NCBI GenBank assembly: GCA_903899985.1 | Contig: CAIULL010000049.1 | Coordinates: 1-44,495, forward strand | Length of the DNA: 44,495 nucleotides | Source: an uncultured Schlesneria sp. | Lineage (GTDB): Bacteria; Planctomycetota; Planctomycetia; Planctomycetales; Planctomycetaceae | Direction of reading: 5' to 3' | Shown here: piece by piece, positions 23,102 to 33,434 of the stretch | Layout: the number at the start of each line of letters is the position of its first letter | Numbering within the stretch: the first letter of the stretch is position 1 | Made by a program: the position numbers and the translations under genes | The notes under the pieces: model-generated | Told to the model about the DNA's origin: nothing | Databases searched by the model: none | Seen by the model: only the letters and a program-made list of their open reading frames with translations

Positions 23102-26095
23102 CTACTCTAACTTGCGCTTGACTTCTTCAATCTTAAACGCTTCCAGAAGGTCCCCCTCTTTGACGTCATTGTAGTTTTCGAGTCGAATACCACATTCCAT
23201 CCCCTCACGGACCTCGCGGGCGTCTTCCTTCTCTCGTTTTAACGATGCAATTCCGTAAGTATTAATGACTCGTTGTTCGCGAATCAAATGAATACGACTG
23301 GATCTTTCAATTGTTCCATTGAGGACGCGACATCCCGCAATCGTTCCGAAGCGGGTAATGCTGAATGTCCGCAGCACAATTGCGCGACCCGTAGCAACTT
23401 CCCTTTGCTCAGGTTTCAGCATCCCTTCGAGAATCTTTCGAATCTCGTCCATCACTTCGTAAATGATACTGTAACGCCGAATCTCGACCCCTTCCTGCTG
23501 AGCCAGCAGTTGGGCCTGATTATCGGCAATCACATGGAAGGCGAAAATCACAGCGTTGGAAGCCGACGCAAGGTAAACATCGCTCTCGTTAACGCCACCC
23601 ACCCCTTGATGAAGCAGCTTGATGCGAACTTCCGGATGCTCGAATTTGTTCATTTCACTGCGAATTGCTTCCAGTGAGCCTGGCGTATCGGCCTTGATAA
23701 TCACCGCCAGGTCCCGGATTTCGCCTTCAGCCGTTGCATTGAGGATGTCTTCCAGCGTTCTCTTGCCACCCATGTTGGCGAGGACCGATGCGCGACCCTT
23801 CTGACGTCGCTCTTCTGCCGCCTCTCGGGCTGCATCGACATCGGCAAGAACCAGGAATTGATCGCCAGGACCAGGGACAATATCCAATCCAGCCACCTTG
23901 ACAGGTGTTGATGGCAATGCTTCTTCCAGCTCTTCATCACGTTCGTTGTACATCGCACGAATACGACCGAATGCGCCACCGCAAAGGACTACGTCGCCAA
24001 CGCGTAGCGTACCTTTTTGTACGATCAGCCAGGCCAGCGGACCACGACCTTCGTCACGGAACGCTTCCAGACACGTTCCCGAGGCGGGACGATTCGGGTT
24101 GGCCTTGAACTCGTGCAATTCCGCCGTCAACAGCAAGGTATCAAGAAGCTCCGGTAACCCCTGACCGGTCAGGCCCGATGTTCGAATCACTTCTACGTCA
24201 CCACCCCATTCCGCCGCTAACACGTTGTGTGTCGACAGATCCGTGAGCACACGTTGCTCGTTTCGGTCAGGCAGGTCAACTTTGTTCATGGCGACAACCA
24301 ACGGTACGTTGGCTGCGCGAGCGTGAGAAATACACTCGATTGTCTGAGGCATCACGCCGTCGTTGGCTGCGACAACCAATACTACGATGTCGGTCACCGT
24401 TGCACCGCGAGCCCGCATTTCTCCGAAAGCGGCATGACCCGGGGTATCAACAAATGTTAACTTATGACCATTGTGCTCGATCTGATAAGCCGCAATATGC
24501 TGGGTAATTCCGCCATGTTCAGAGGCGGCGACGTTTGCTGATCGTAATTTGTCAACGAGTGTCGTTTTGCCGTGATCAACGTGTCCAAGAATCGTGATAA
24601 TTGGCGGACGAGTCTGCAAGTCTTCAGGCCGATCTTCACCTTCGGCAACTTCCGTGACCTCTTCCTCAATCGTCTTCTCGTGCCTGATTTGAAGGTCAAC
24701 TCCCAGTTCCAGGCAGACTTCAATGGCAACGTCTTCTTCGAGGGCGGAATTAATTGTCACCATGTCTCCTCGCTGCCAGAGAATTTGCATGATTGACTTG
24801 GCAGGACGACCAATCCCCTCGGAAAGGGATCGAACGGTCAGAGGAAGATCCAGTTCGGCGGTTGACTTGAGCGGCACTGGGCCGGAGCGCCGCTGCGGCT
24901 TGGGCCGGACACGTGAACCGCGCCCAGTTCGTTCTTCTTCTTCGTCGATATCCTTCAACGAAACCTTACGACGCAAGTTGCGAGCTTCTTGCAGTGAAGC
25001 GCCTCCAACGTGCTTTTTCCCTTTCAAATCCTCTGGCTCTTCATCGCCTGGCTTTTTCGGTTTTGCGGATTCTGGACGCTTCCGGATGATCGGTCCAAGC
25101 GGTGCGTCTTTCGGAGGCCCGTCCGCATTAAATCGCTGGGTAGGTCGTTGCGGTGCTGCTTCTTCGGGCTTAGGCGCTTTGGTCGAAGGAGGAGCTTTAA
25201 AACGAGGAATTTCCGCAATAAGTGGACCGGCGGCCGCTTTTGCCTTCTTGATCGGAGGTGGCGCAGCGGCTGCAGCACCCTTTGCCCCTCCGACATCCGC
25301 AGTCCCACGCGAAACCATCACTCGCATCGATTTTTGCGGAGCCGTGGGTGCTGCAAAATCAGAGCGGACTGGCGGCGGAGGTGCGAGTACACCCTTGTCT
25401 TCATTTGGCGGTAAGGCTCGAGATCTTGAAGCCGAAGTCGTCAATTTCACCGGCGGTGTTGCGGCAACCGGCGCTTTGGCATGCGTCGTTGTGGCGACAG
25501 GAGGTGTCGAGACGGGCGGTCCTGGAACAACAGGCGGCGCGGTGACGACCGGCGGATTAACGTCCGGTTTTGACGTTTCAACGCTTTCCTCACTTGGTAC
25601 CAGGACGGGTTCTGACACCGCAGCTGCTGCAATCGGCTCGTCTGCAGGCACGTGCTGATCCGCAACTTCATCGACCTGGGGACCTGAGGCTACCTGCTCA
25701 GGGATCAATACCTCAGTCCCGGCGTAGCTCGCTTCTGCTGGCTTGGTCGACGGATCGTCAATCACGGTCTTCGGTGAGCCGGAATCGAGTTGCCTTGACC
25801 GAGGGACCATCAGAGGTGGTTTTGCCCCCATGACGCGAATTGGACGGGACTTTACAGCCACCTCAATCACGGGATCTCTCGACACCACTGGATTGATTGC
25901 AGCGGGCGCAGGGGCCGCCTGGACGGGAGTTGGACCGTTCGATCGAATGATATCCATCACTCGATCCCGCTCTTCTGGCGAGATACTCGCCAAGGCGGAG
26001 TTCTTGATCATGATCCCGGCTTTGGCACAGAAGTCGATCAATAATTTACTGTCGATATCAAGCTCTTTGGCAAGAGCGAAGATCCGGATTTTCAA
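23102..26095 (-). CDS. infB: Translation initiation factor IF-2
   Basis: The 997-residue IF-2 starts with TTG, well placed after AAGGA, giving MKIRIFALAKELDIDSK, the standard N-terminal helix. A Pro/Ala/Val-rich linker runs from about 55 to 400 and is longer than in many bacteria. A second N-domain (LDLPLTVRSLSEGIG) precedes the GTPase: GHVDHGKT (G1), DTPGH (G3) and NKVD (G4). Domains II to IV complete it, including RGEGMECG-like EGMECGIRLENYND. It places initiator tRNA on the 30S subunit. The gene ends in TAG and follows nusA after about 400 bases with no gene; rbfA follows downstream. Confidence 0.97.
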   Translation of the reverse strand: MKIRIFALAKELDIDSKLLIDFCAKAGIMIKNSALASISPEERDRVMDIIRSNGPTPVQAAPAPAAINPVVSRDPVIEVAVKSRPIRVMGAKPPLMVPRSRQLDSGSPKTVIDDPSTKPAEASYAGTEVLIPEQVASGPQVDEVADQHVPADEPIAAAAVSEPVLVPSEESVETSKPDVNPPVVTAPPVVPGPPVSTPPVATTTHAKAPVAATPPVKLTTSASRSRALPPNEDKGVLAPPPPVRSDFAAPTAPQKSMRVMVSRGTADVGGAKGAAAAAPPPIKKAKAAAGPLIAEIPRFKAPPSTKAPKPEEAAPQRPTQRFNADGPPKDAPLGPIIRKRPESAKPKKPGDEEPEDLKGKKHVGGASLQEARNLRRKVSLKDIDEEEERTGRGSRVRPKPQRRSGPVPLKSTAELDLPLTVRSLSEGIGRPAKSIMQILWQRGDMVTINSALEEDVAIEVCLELGVDLQIRHEKTIEEEVTEVAEGEDRPEDLQTRPPIITILGHVDHGKTTLVDKLRSANVAASEHGGITQHIAAYQIEHNGHKLTFVDTPGHAAFGEMRARGATVTDIVVLVVAANDGVMPQTIECISHARAANVPLVVAMNKVDLPDRNEQRVLTDLSTHNVLAAEWGGDVEVIRTSGLTGQGLPELLDTLLLTAELHEFKANPNRPASGTCLEAFRDEGRGPLAWLIVQKGTLRVGDVVLCGGAFGRIRAMYNERDEELEEALPSTPVKVAGLDIVPGPGDQFLVLADVDAAREAAEERRQKGRASVLANMGGKRTLEDILNATAEGEIRDLAVIIKADTPGSLEAIRSEMNKFEHPEVRIKLLHQGVGGVNESDVYLASASNAVIFAFHVIADNQAQLLAQQEGVEIRRYSIIYEVMDEIRKILEGMLKPEQREVATGRAIVLRTFSITRFGTIAGCRVLNGTIERSSRIHLIREQRVINTYGIASLKREKEDAREVREGMECGIRLENYNDVKEGDLLEAFKIEEVKRKLE

Positions 26096-26493
26096 ACGCG
26101 AGTCCTTCGTGGGAAATGCCCGACCGGTGTTCCCGGCTTAACTGCAATGACAAAGAGTTCGCCAGGGACTCACATTCAGTCCCAGACACCTTTGCCCGAA
26201 TTCAATTTTTCTCAAACGCCATCGAAACTTTTTGCTTCGCATCGTGCGGTCAAACACGAAACCTCAAATCTGAAACAAAAAGTTCGCCTGCATCTATTAA
26301 TCCTCTGATGACGACGTTGAACTTCGGGCTGCCAACCCAAATCGGCATTGTCTTACGGGCTTCAATGTTTCCCTAAAAGAGGCTTTCGCCATTTGCAAAA
26401 CGCACGCAAATCGCCTGCGTTCCAAATTCTCCGAACAAAACTCTAAATCAACTTAGACACCAAACATACCTTGAGACATCTTCAACAGAAAGC
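26096..26493. other. Gap between nusA and infB without a gene
   Basis: Nearly 400 bases separate two genes usually packed tightly. No supported reading frame (for example a YlxR or L7Ae-like gene) was found. There is only a weak 6-base inverted repeat, ATTTGC/GCAAAT, around 26391-26411. The region may contain a separate infB promoter or an RNA leader. Confidence 0.5.
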
Positions 26494-27858
26494 CTAGGGG
26501 GCTGGCTTATGCTCGACATCATGATCACCACTCGCCTCCACGACATTATTCTTTGTCGAGTGATTTTCACCATTTGAACCGGCGGCACCATTGTTCGATT
26601 CAGGAGCAGGCTTGGCCTTTTCCACAGGTTTTCGTCGGTCCTGGTCAAACTTGTCGTGCTCCTGAGCCTTCTCTTGAGCGCGACGCTGTCGCTGTTCTAA
26701 CTCTAATCGCTCACTCTCTTTTTCAGCGTGAGCAACAATCGCATCGCATTGTTCTTCGGTCAGGCCACCCATTTCTGCTAACTGATCTGGCTCGATGACC
26801 GACAGATCGTCAAAGCTCAAAAAGCCTTGTGCCACAAGACTTTCTGCTAAATCTGCGGTGACGTCGGGTGTCTCTGAAAACGCCTGGACAGCACGCTCAA
26901 GCTGCTCGTCAAGTTCTTCCCGGGTCATCACCTCGATGTCCCAGCCAACGAGTTTGGATGCTAACCGAACGTTTTGCCCGCGCTTCCCGATGGCCAATGA
27001 CAATTGATCATCGCGAACCAGCACAATGACACGTCCCAGCATCGGACACAGAATTACGTCCTCAACCTCGGCCGGCTGTAACGCATTGGGGACGAGAACC
27101 TGCAGTGAATCGTTCCAACGAACAATATCGATCTTCTCGTCACCGAGTTCTCCGGTGATGTTTTTGATTCGGGCCCCGCGAACACCGACGCAGGCCCCTA
27201 CCGCATCAATATTATTGTCAATACAGCTGACAGCGACCTTGGAACGATAACCGGCTTCACGTGCTAGAGAACGCACCTCAATGATTCGCTCAGAGACCTC
27301 GGGAATTTCCAGCTCAAAAAGTCGGCGGACAAATTCGACATGGGTTCGCGACAGAATAATTTTGACACGACTACCAGATTTACGCACTTCCAGGACGATT
27401 GCTCGAACGCGATCACCAACGCGAAATCCTTCGCCCGGAATCTGCTCGCCACGAGGCAACAGTCCCTCCACCTTACCCAGGTTCACAATCGACGAGCCAC
27501 CTTCGAGCTTGGCGACGGTGCCCGTGACGATTTGATTCCGTTGATCAACGTATTCGTCAAACAATGAATCCCGTTCGGCTTCGCGAATCTTTTGAATCAT
27601 CACTTGCTTGGCGGTCTGGGCGGAAATACGTCCCAGCAACTCACCTAACGCATCAGAATCAACATCTTTGCCGTTTGTTTTAACAGTTGGGTGCCCAGAG
27701 GCCCGGTCGACATGAACTTCGATTGTTTCTTCTTCGCCGTAATGTTTGCGCGCCGCCGAAAGGATCGCCTGCTCGATCCCTTCGAACACGATCTCCTTGT
27801 CAATACTCTTATCTCTGTGAATCGCATCGACGATTCTCAAGAGTTCGGGACCGTTCAT
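26494..27858 (-). CDS. nusA: Transcription termination/antitermination factor NusA
   Basis: This 454-residue NusA has the N-terminal RNA polymerase-binding domain (about 1-125, [17 protein letters not shown]). The S1 domain follows ([19 protein letters not shown] to [12 protein letters not shown]). Two KH domains come next ([20 protein letters not shown] and [20 protein letters not shown]). A helix-hairpin-helix segment ([20 protein letters not shown]) is next, and then a charged, Gln/Arg/Glu-rich and Asn-rich tail. I prefer the ATG at 27858, preceded by GAGG, to an ORF start 16 codons upstream whose residues are not NusA-like. It heads the minus-strand block; no rimP is found upstream in its usual place. 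Confidence 0.96.
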   Translation of the reverse strand: MNGPELLRIVDAIHRDKSIDKEIVFEGIEQAILSAARKHYGEEETIEVHVDRASGHPTVKTNGKDVDSDALGELLGRISAQTAKQVMIQKIREAERDSLFDEYVDQRNQIVTGTVAKLEGGSSIVNLGKVEGLLPRGEQIPGEGFRVGDRVRAIVLEVRKSGSRVKIILSRTHVEFVRRLFELEIPEVSERIIEVRSLAREAGYRSKVAVSCIDNNIDAVGACVGVRGARIKNITGELGDEKIDIVRWNDSLQVLVPNALQPAEVEDVILCPMLGRVIVLVRDDQLSLAIGKRGQNVRLASKLVGWDIEVMTREELDEQLERAVQAFSETPDVTADLAESLVAQGFLSFDDLSVIEPDQLAEMGGLTEEQCDAIVAHAEKESERLELEQRQRRAQEKAQEHDKFDQDRRKPVEKAKPAPESNNGAAGSNGENHSTKNNVVEASGDHDVEHKPAP

Positions 27859-28447
27859 TACGCTACCTCTATAACATCCACATCGCGGCGAAAACCGCCA
27901 CAACAAGTTCCATCTCTAAAAACAAAAAAAGCGGGCACAAGTCCCACTTCGTTCGCAGTCAAGCTCGTCAAAGCCGACTATGACACCTACCCACAACCGG
28001 TGCTCCAGTTGCAAATCGCGGTGCCGACCAGGAACCTGTCGTTATTTCAGGCTACATGGAAATTGACTCCGCTCAAAAGCTGAGACTCAAAACCACACTT
28101 CATGGACGCTCTTCCAACAAAATTCGCCTCAGACTCGTCATTTTGTCTGTCGACATGCAGAGGAACATCCCTTCCGTGCAACGCTGACGATACTGACCAT
28201 GACTTGTGATGTCAAGGAGTTCCAACGCGTTCGATCAAGGTTTAGGCATTGATTCAGGTCAACCAGACGATTCGGATTTCAATTTGCAATCGGGTTCCGA
28301 GTCGTTCGTCTCCGGACGCATGCCCCCCTTCACGACAAACTTTTCAACGATCGATTTTTCAGGACATGTTGACCTAATGGCCGGTTCCGGATTGAATCAT
28401 GCCATTGCAGGGATGTTTTAGTTGCCAGCCAGCTCTTGGAGTTACCC
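27859..28447. other. Divergent region between nusA and a TPR gene
   Basis: About 590 bases with no recognisable gene on either strand. In many bacteria rimP stands here, but no RimP-like reading frame is seen on the minus strand. The region must hold promoters for both neighbours; I do not see boxes clear enough to call. Confidence 0.5.
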
Positions 28448-29866
28448 ATGTTTCGTCGATATTGGATCGTGCTTGTTCTGTGTTTGGGGTCAGTCGCATC
28501 GGCTCAATCTGAGGCAGAACAGGAAAAGTTGAAGAAAGATGCCGAAGCGGCATATCAACTTGGTGACTTTGCCAAGTGCAAAGAAATAACGACCAGGGTT
28601 CTTGCTCAGAATCCGAAGGACCATGCGGCAATGTACCTTCGGGCTAGTTCGCGAGTCGAACTGGGCGTGTTCAAGCGCGATATCGCGGAATTACGCGAGG
28701 GAATTCAGGATGCTCGCGAATCGCTCAAAATTGGCGGAAGTTCGGTTGTCAACTACTACCTGCCTTACTTGTACGGAATGATTGCCCTCGCAAATATGGA
28801 AGGCAAGAAAGAGCATGCGATCGTTGCGGTGGATGTCGCCACAAAGAACGTCCTCAATCGCACCAATCTCAAGCCCGACGAAAAAGCGAACGTCCTGTAC
28901 CAGCGTGCTGCAGCTTACATTCACCTCAAGGATCTGAACGCGGCCATCGAAGACTATCAGGCGGCGATTAAGAGCGATCCAGCCCACTTGGGAGCACATG
29001 TTGGTCTGGCGGAAACGTATAACGTTTCAGGCCAGCCGGATAAGGCTTTGGGGGCGTTTACCGCCGCCATCGAAACATTCCCCAATAACCATCTGGTCTA
29101 CAACAATCGTGGGTTGTGCTACCAGCAGCAGGGTAAACCGCAAGAAGCGATCAACGATTTCAACAAAGCCCTGGAAATCGACAAAAACTTTGCGGTCGCC
29201 TACACAAACCGCGGCTACACCTATCAAGGTGTCGGGAATTTGAAGGATGCGGAGCAGGATTTCACCAAAGCGATCAGCATCGAGCCGAACAACCCGCTGT
29301 TTACAAGCCTGCGTGGAACCTGCCGACTCTCGCAAGGAAACACCGCAGGAGCCATCGAAGACTACAAGCAGGTGATTCGCCTGACGCCGCAAAACCCTGT
29401 CGCATACGCCGATCTTGGTTTTGCAAAATTCTTCTCCAAGGATTATCCAGGTGCCGGCGAAGCGTTCAATCAAGCCATGCAGATCGATGCCAACGCGACC
29501 CGATATTTGAACCCGTGGCTCTTATGGTCACTGGTTCTCTCGGGTAAACCCGATGCGGTGACCGATATCTCGGCAGCGAGTGCAAATAAACCCGAGAGCG
29601 AGCGAGATTGGATCGACGCTCTCGTACTTTTCCTCGGTGGAAAACTTTCGGAACAACAGCTCGATAATTTCGTGACAGCAACCGCCGACCCGAAAATGAA
29701 AAACGCTCAACGCTGCGAAGCTTACTTCTTCATCGCCGAACGGAGATACGCCGCTAACGACAAAGCCAACGCGACCGCTTTCTACAAGCAAGTCCTTCAA
29801 ACCAAAGCAGCACAACTTTCTGCTTTTCGTGGTGCTCAATACGCGCTGCAATCGTTCGGGAAATAG
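28448..29866 (+). CDS. Exported TPR-repeat protein
   Basis: The 472-residue protein has a signal peptide (MFRRYWIVLVLCLGSVASAQ) and about nine TPR units. Examples are AYQLGDFAKCKEITTRVLAQ, AIEDYQAAIKSDPAHLGAHV, AINDFNKALEIDKNFAVAYT, AEQDFTKAISIEPNNPLFTS and AIEDYKQVIRLTPQNPVAYA. The C-terminal third resembles the NlpI/lipoprotein type of TPR proteins, with long irregular helices. The ATG at 28448 is preferred to one 12 bases upstream because GGAG stands about 8 bases before it. It is probably a periplasmic scaffold. A strong terminator follows 50 bases after the stop codon, so it is likely a single-gene transcript. Confidence 0.88.
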   Translation: MFRRYWIVLVLCLGSVASAQSEAEQEKLKKDAEAAYQLGDFAKCKEITTRVLAQNPKDHAAMYLRASSRVELGVFKRDIAELREGIQDARESLKIGGSSVVNYYLPYLYGMIALANMEGKKEHAIVAVDVATKNVLNRTNLKPDEKANVLYQRAAAYIHLKDLNAAIEDYQAAIKSDPAHLGAHVGLAETYNVSGQPDKALGAFTAAIETFPNNHLVYNNRGLCYQQQGKPQEAINDFNKALEIDKNFAVAYTNRGYTYQGVGNLKDAEQDFTKAISIEPNNPLFTSLRGTCRLSQGNTAGAIEDYKQVIRLTPQNPVAYADLGFAKFFSKDYPGAGEAFNQAMQIDANATRYLNPWLLWSLVLSGKPDAVTDISAASANKPESERDWIDALVLFLGGKLSEQQLDNFVTATADPKMKNAQRCEAYFFIAERRYAANDKANATAFYKQVLQTKAAQLSAFRGAQYALQSFGK

Positions 29867-29917
29867 TTGACATCCGCATTGAGAATAAATGTCGGTGATC
29901 GTCGATAACAGATTAAG

Positions 29918-29956
29918 CCGCAGTGGTGTAAAGTTGTTTCACCACTGCGGTTTTTT
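29918..29956 (+). terminator. Rho-independent terminator after the TPR gene
   Basis: A perfect 11-base stem (CCGCAGTGGTG at 29918-29928 and CACCACTGCGG at 29940-29950) has an 11-base loop and is followed by six T at 29951-29956. It lies between convergent genes; the minus-strand side has no T-run, so it mainly serves the plus-strand gene. Confidence 0.92.
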
Positions 29957-29989
29957 CGTCGTTCTATGGCCTTTGCCATCGCGATTGAA

Positions 29990-30412
29990 CTAATTGTCTC
30001 GATATCGCATTCGATTGTTTTTCGCATTGTGCTCAACCTCTGCGAGTCCAAGGTGTTCCATGAGCGGTGGAATGTACATGGCGAATCGGCCGCGAAAGTT
30101 TTTCTTCAGGCCGTACCAGCCGCCGATCGGGTTGCTCGTCGAGCGAGCCCAGTGTTCGACAGTCCCCTCCTCCGTCTCCTGCTTCTCGTCCTTGCTTCCC
30201 AGCAGCATCCAGTCGCCGTGCTTCTTCAGCATCAGGGCAAGGTCTTCGATGCATCGCAAGTCATAATGCAACACTGTCTTTCCCACGGTACAGGCGAGGA
30301 TTTCCAGTCCATCTTTCTCATCGACATGCATCGTATACGAGCTTGTGCCGGGAGGCGTCACCAGTTCCAGCGGCTTGGCTTTGTCGCCAATCTTTTTTCT
30401 GTAATCGGACAT
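29990..30412 (-). CDS. Conserved-looking cytoplasmic protein of unknown function
   Basis: The protein has 140 residues with the preferred ATG at 30412, which has AGGAAA about 9 bases upstream. An ORF start 36 codons further up would overlap the previous gene. It has no signal peptide or membrane segment. Features are a Lys-rich start, SSYTMHVDEKDGLEILAC, KKHGDWMLLGSKDEKQ, EHWARSTSNPIGGWYGLKKNFRGRF and an Asn/Arg-rich end. I do not recognise the family; the compact, Trp/Tyr-containing core looks like a real domain. It follows a small membrane protein gene by about 80 bases on the same strand, which suggests an operon. Confidence 0.72.
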   Translation of the reverse strand: MSDYRKKIGDKAKPLELVTPPGTSSYTMHVDEKDGLEILACTVGKTVLHYDLRCIEDLALMLKKHGDWMLLGSKDEKQETEEGTVEHWARSTSNPIGGWYGLKKNFRGRFAMYIPPLMEHLGLAEVEHNAKNNRMRYRDN

Positions 30413-30491
30413 CTCCGTCGTTTCCTCATTGAAATGGAAAAGGTTCAGATCAGCAAAAGATTGCCAATCGACATTGAAATGTCGCGAATTT

Positions 30492-31181
30492 TCATGATGT
30501 CCCTGTTGAAGCCTTCTCAATAGACGCTTTCAACATATTAATCGCCTGCGTGAATACTTCCTGGGTACAGAATTTGGAGACGCATGATTCGCGTTCCAGT
30601 TCGGCGATGATCTCTCGAGCCTTGTCAGGTTTGCCGGCACGCACATAGGCATGGGCGAGATTGATGCTCGTCCCGAAATCCCATTTTTTCGTCAACTGTT
30701 TTACGCCAATTCGTATCGCCTCATCGAAATCACCAACCGCAATCAGCCGTGAGATTCGGTTGGCCGGGTGAAACTTGATCTGGATCAACCGAAAGGCCAT
30801 ATAGACAACGAGAATACTAACCACCAACACAGGCAGGAACATTCCCCACTTCACCAGGGCCTGAGTGCGTGATTGAAGTTCGCCTGCAGATAGTCCGATC
30901 AGCTGAATGCCAAAGTAAGGCAGGCAGTACATGCTCGTGACAACACAAGTCGCAGCGATCCCAAATCGAAAAAAGTTGCGGTGGTCAATTCCCTCGGGGC
31001 TGAAACGATAAACACATAAATGTGAAACGACGCCGATCACCGCTGCAATCCCGGCCGCTTCGTCGGGAAGCTTCCCGCCGGGCATCGCGGAAGTGTCCTG
31101 TGGCAGGAAACTCCCGCAGGCCGCCAGAACAGCGATCAAATAACAAGCCAGCGGAATTGTAAATAATGGAATATTGCTCAT
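30492..31181 (-). CDS. Membrane protein with four helices and a C-terminal TPR-like tail
   Basis: The 229-residue protein has four hydrophobic segments, at about residues 7-25, 43-60, 71-93 and 110-132. A cytoplasmic C-terminal part of about 90 residues follows, with a helical-repeat look (AIRIGVKQLTKKWDFGTSIN, LAHAYVRAGKPDKAREIIAE). It has no recognisable enzymatic motif. The ATG is preceded by a weak binding site. It may be co-transcribed with the 140-residue protein downstream. I have no function to suggest beyond membrane-tethered protein-protein contact. Confidence 0.78.
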   Translation of the reverse strand: MSNIPLFTIPLACYLIAVLAACGSFLPQDTSAMPGGKLPDEAAGIAAVIGVVSHLCVYRFSPEGIDHRNFFRFGIAATCVVTSMYCLPYFGIQLIGLSAGELQSRTQALVKWGMFLPVLVVSILVVYMAFRLIQIKFHPANRISRLIAVGDFDEAIRIGVKQLTKKWDFGTSINLAHAYVRAGKPDKAREIIAELERESCVSKFCTQEVFTQAINMLKASIEKASTGTS

Positions 31182-31317
31182 GGTGTGCTGTTCGGGTTCT
31201 CGTCGGAATTGAGTCGCAAACGACTATCCTCTGTCTGTCCATTCGAGGCAGCGAGACTCAAAAACTCATCTGACAATCCGTGAGGCAGGCATGTCGCCGC
31301 ACCTTATTTCTTTGGCC

Positions 31318-32133
31318 TTAATCATATGCCCCCTGAGCATGGTCCCCCAGCAATCTCCGCTGTCGCGAATTGCAGGCTGCCAGGACTTCCGGATTAAATT
31401 GCCACTCAAGAAACGGAGCGAAATGTTGTGCCATCTCTCGGCGGCCGTAGTGGACTTGCAGCAAGTAGCGAACTTGATTGACCGTCCGATTATCGCTGCC
31501 GCTGTGCCACAGGTCACTACGAAATAACAAAACATCACCCGCATCGCACAGGACCGGCTGCAACAATCGGTCACCCCACTGCTTCTCAGTTCGGGCTGGT
31601 TTCCTCCCCGCCCGATGACTACCCGGTATGACATGCGTAGGACACAACTCTTCCGTTTGAGGGCTGAGATAAAAATGGGCCGTGCAAAGAAACATGGGGA
31701 CGCGGATTTCCGAGGGAACTCCAGCAGCGGGCCATTCCATCGGCAAGTAATCCAGATGAAGCCCCACTCCATAGTGGCCCGGATGACTCCGCCAGGCCGT
31801 TTCGCCGATAATATGACAGTTGCTGCCAAGTGCTCGCTCGGCGAGGTCGATAACCCCTTCGCGATCCAGAAATGATAGCCAGAATGGGTCCCGATTAAAC
31901 ACGTTCTTGTAGTGATCGGTTAATCCTTCGAAGTCCCAGCCAATCGGTGCCAAACGGTCGATCTTATCGCGTGCGTTCTTTATTTCTGTGGTCTGAAGGA
32001 CGCCCGGGATTAAAACAAACCCGTCGACGTGCATCGCTTCCAGCATCCGGTCGACATCCCACCGGTCATAGGTCGGAAGTCGTTCGTAGAATTGTTTTGG
32101 CTCTGCAAAAGAAGATTCACCGGTCGTCATCAT
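31318..32133 (-). CDS. Phytanoyl-CoA dioxygenase (PhyH) family protein
   Basis: The 271-residue protein is a non-haem Fe(II)/2-oxoglutarate dioxygenase of the PhyH family, which is large in planctomycetes. The metal ligands are in HLD (His126, Asp128) and LWHSG (His210), and Arg216 in DNRT would bind 2-oxoglutarate. Between them lies the usual jelly-roll pattern (AHFYLSPQTEELCPTHVIPGSH). Members hydroxylate diverse small molecules; the substrate is not evident. AAGGAACA precedes two adjacent ATGs. The gene stands alone, followed upstream by about 900 bases without any gene. Confidence 0.88.
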   Translation of the reverse strand: MMTTGESSFAEPKQFYERLPTYDRWDVDRMLEAMHVDGFVLIPGVLQTTEIKNARDKIDRLAPIGWDFEGLTDHYKNVFNRDPFWLSFLDREGVIDLAERALGSNCHIIGETAWRSHPGHYGVGLHLDYLPMEWPAAGVPSEIRVPMFLCTAHFYLSPQTEELCPTHVIPGSHRAGRKPARTEKQWGDRLLQPVLCDAGDVLLFRSDLWHSGSDNRTVNQVRYLLQVHYGRREMAQHFAPFLEWQFNPEVLAACNSRQRRLLGDHAQGAYD

Positions 32134-33043
32134 TCTTGTTCCTTCTGATGGACTTCAAGTTATGAAGTGCTTCATCGTATTCTTGATAACGTTCGTCTCC
32201 AGTGGACTCATCAGGTCAACAATGAGGATTGTCACCGAAACACCGAAGGGGCCGTCAAGAAGGTAACCTCGCGCCCTGCCCTGTGGCGAGCGAGGGGGAT
32301 CGCGAAAGGTTTTTTTGATTTAGCTGTTTTCAAAAAACGTTGAGGAACTAGGGAAATGTTTTGGGATCATTGACGTTTTACGGGTCCGTTTTGACATTTC
32401 TGTCTCGGGAAATTCTGGACAACGGTGATGGGGACTTCCGGTCAAGCTTCGCAAACGATGGGAGGATAATATTGCCAACGTTTCGTCAACGATGGATACG
32501 AAAGACCTCAAGCCCCCTACATCCGTGGCTATCGGTGCGTTTCCAGATTCTCAAGATGGAATTATTTTGCGTCACGAAATATTGTTATGGAAAATACCAT
32601 GCGCAAAGAGTCGTCTCGATCAGTAATGAATTTACGTCTGCTTTCTCGTCCCTTTGGGGTGCCCGACAATAGCCCATCGCTACGATGGTCGGTGAGCGAC
32701 CGGTGAAAAAATTGACTCCCGAGAGGAACAACATATTCTGAACGAACAACCGACATTTCCAAGTGAAATGGAAATCCAAGAGAAAACGTCTTTCGCTCCC
32801 GAGGGGCTACGCGTCTGGTTCAATAGACAATCCTACCTATAAATCGGAGGGCTATTATCGAATGTCCCCGAGGGAGTAAGAGCAAGAATGGTCAATGGCG
32901 CGTTATGTTCTGAACCGGTTCCGATGCTGGTAGCGTCGGCCACGCTGCTAGCGTCGGAAGGGTCTTGGAAGATGTGAATACCCCTTTCGCCGATCTGTAG
33001 GTGGAGAAACCTGGCCGGTCCCGTTTCAACGCTGAAGTCAACA
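32134..33043. other. Long stretch without a recognisable gene
   Basis: About 900 bases hold only short frames with no similarity I can name. Structure is limited to a 14-base direct repeat (13 of 14 identical) at 32926-32939 and 32944-32957, and an AT-rich inverted repeat (GTTTTTT/AAAAAAC) near 32310-32340. It borders two broken genes and may be degraded DNA. Confidence 0.5.
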
Positions 33044-33434
33044 CTACCTGTTTCCGTTACTTGTCGGTTTCCTCTTCAACGCGACGGTCCGTTCTACGTA
33101 ATCGAATTCGAGTTTGTGCCCCGCAATAAGCATCGTTCCTACCAAACCGTATGTACTTTCGTTTGTCACGATCTGTGTTTCCTACCTGACTCCGAACCAT
33201 TCGATGAAGCAACCGAAAAGGTTCGAGTTCCACCTTGGTTACATCGGCAAGTATGGCTTCGACCGAGGATTCCTTAGGTAGCTGTAGTTTCTCAGCCCAC
33301 TTACTCGGGATGACGAGGCTCCCATTAAACGCCGTATCAACCCAAGCCAGAAACTCGTGTGGCTCGTCATTGATGCCAGCCGAGACGCGAATCGGGATCA
33401 AGGCTCGCAAGGCTTCATTGACATGTCCCTTGAT
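33044..33434 (-). pseudogene. Broken retropepsin-like (clan AA) aspartic protease
   Basis: Read through its lesions, this is a single-domain, retroviral-type aspartic protease of about 120 residues. The front half, in one frame, reads AIKGHVNEALRALIPIRV then FLAWVDTAFNGSLVIPSKWA, with Asp-Thr-Ala where the family has Asp-Thr-Gly. The frame then changes near 33206-33222 by one extra base. The second half in the new frame reads GCFIEWFGVR, an amber codon (33182-33184), and ETQIVTNESTYGLVGTMLIA followed by GHKLEFDYVERTV. The GTxLL-like and GHxLxxDY motifs are the family's conserved C-terminal signature. There is also no ATG in frame at the front. Three separate faults make a functional product very unlikely. 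Confidence 0.75.

Noticed and set aside
24723-25658. A 311-codon open frame on the plus strand
   Set aside because: It is antisense to the Pro/Ala-rich linker of IF-2. Its Gly/Ala/Ser/Thr-rich composition is the mirror of that linker, and IF-2 is certain.
27859-28447. A rimP gene upstream of nusA
   Set aside because: No minus-strand frame of suitable length or RimP-like sequence exists there.
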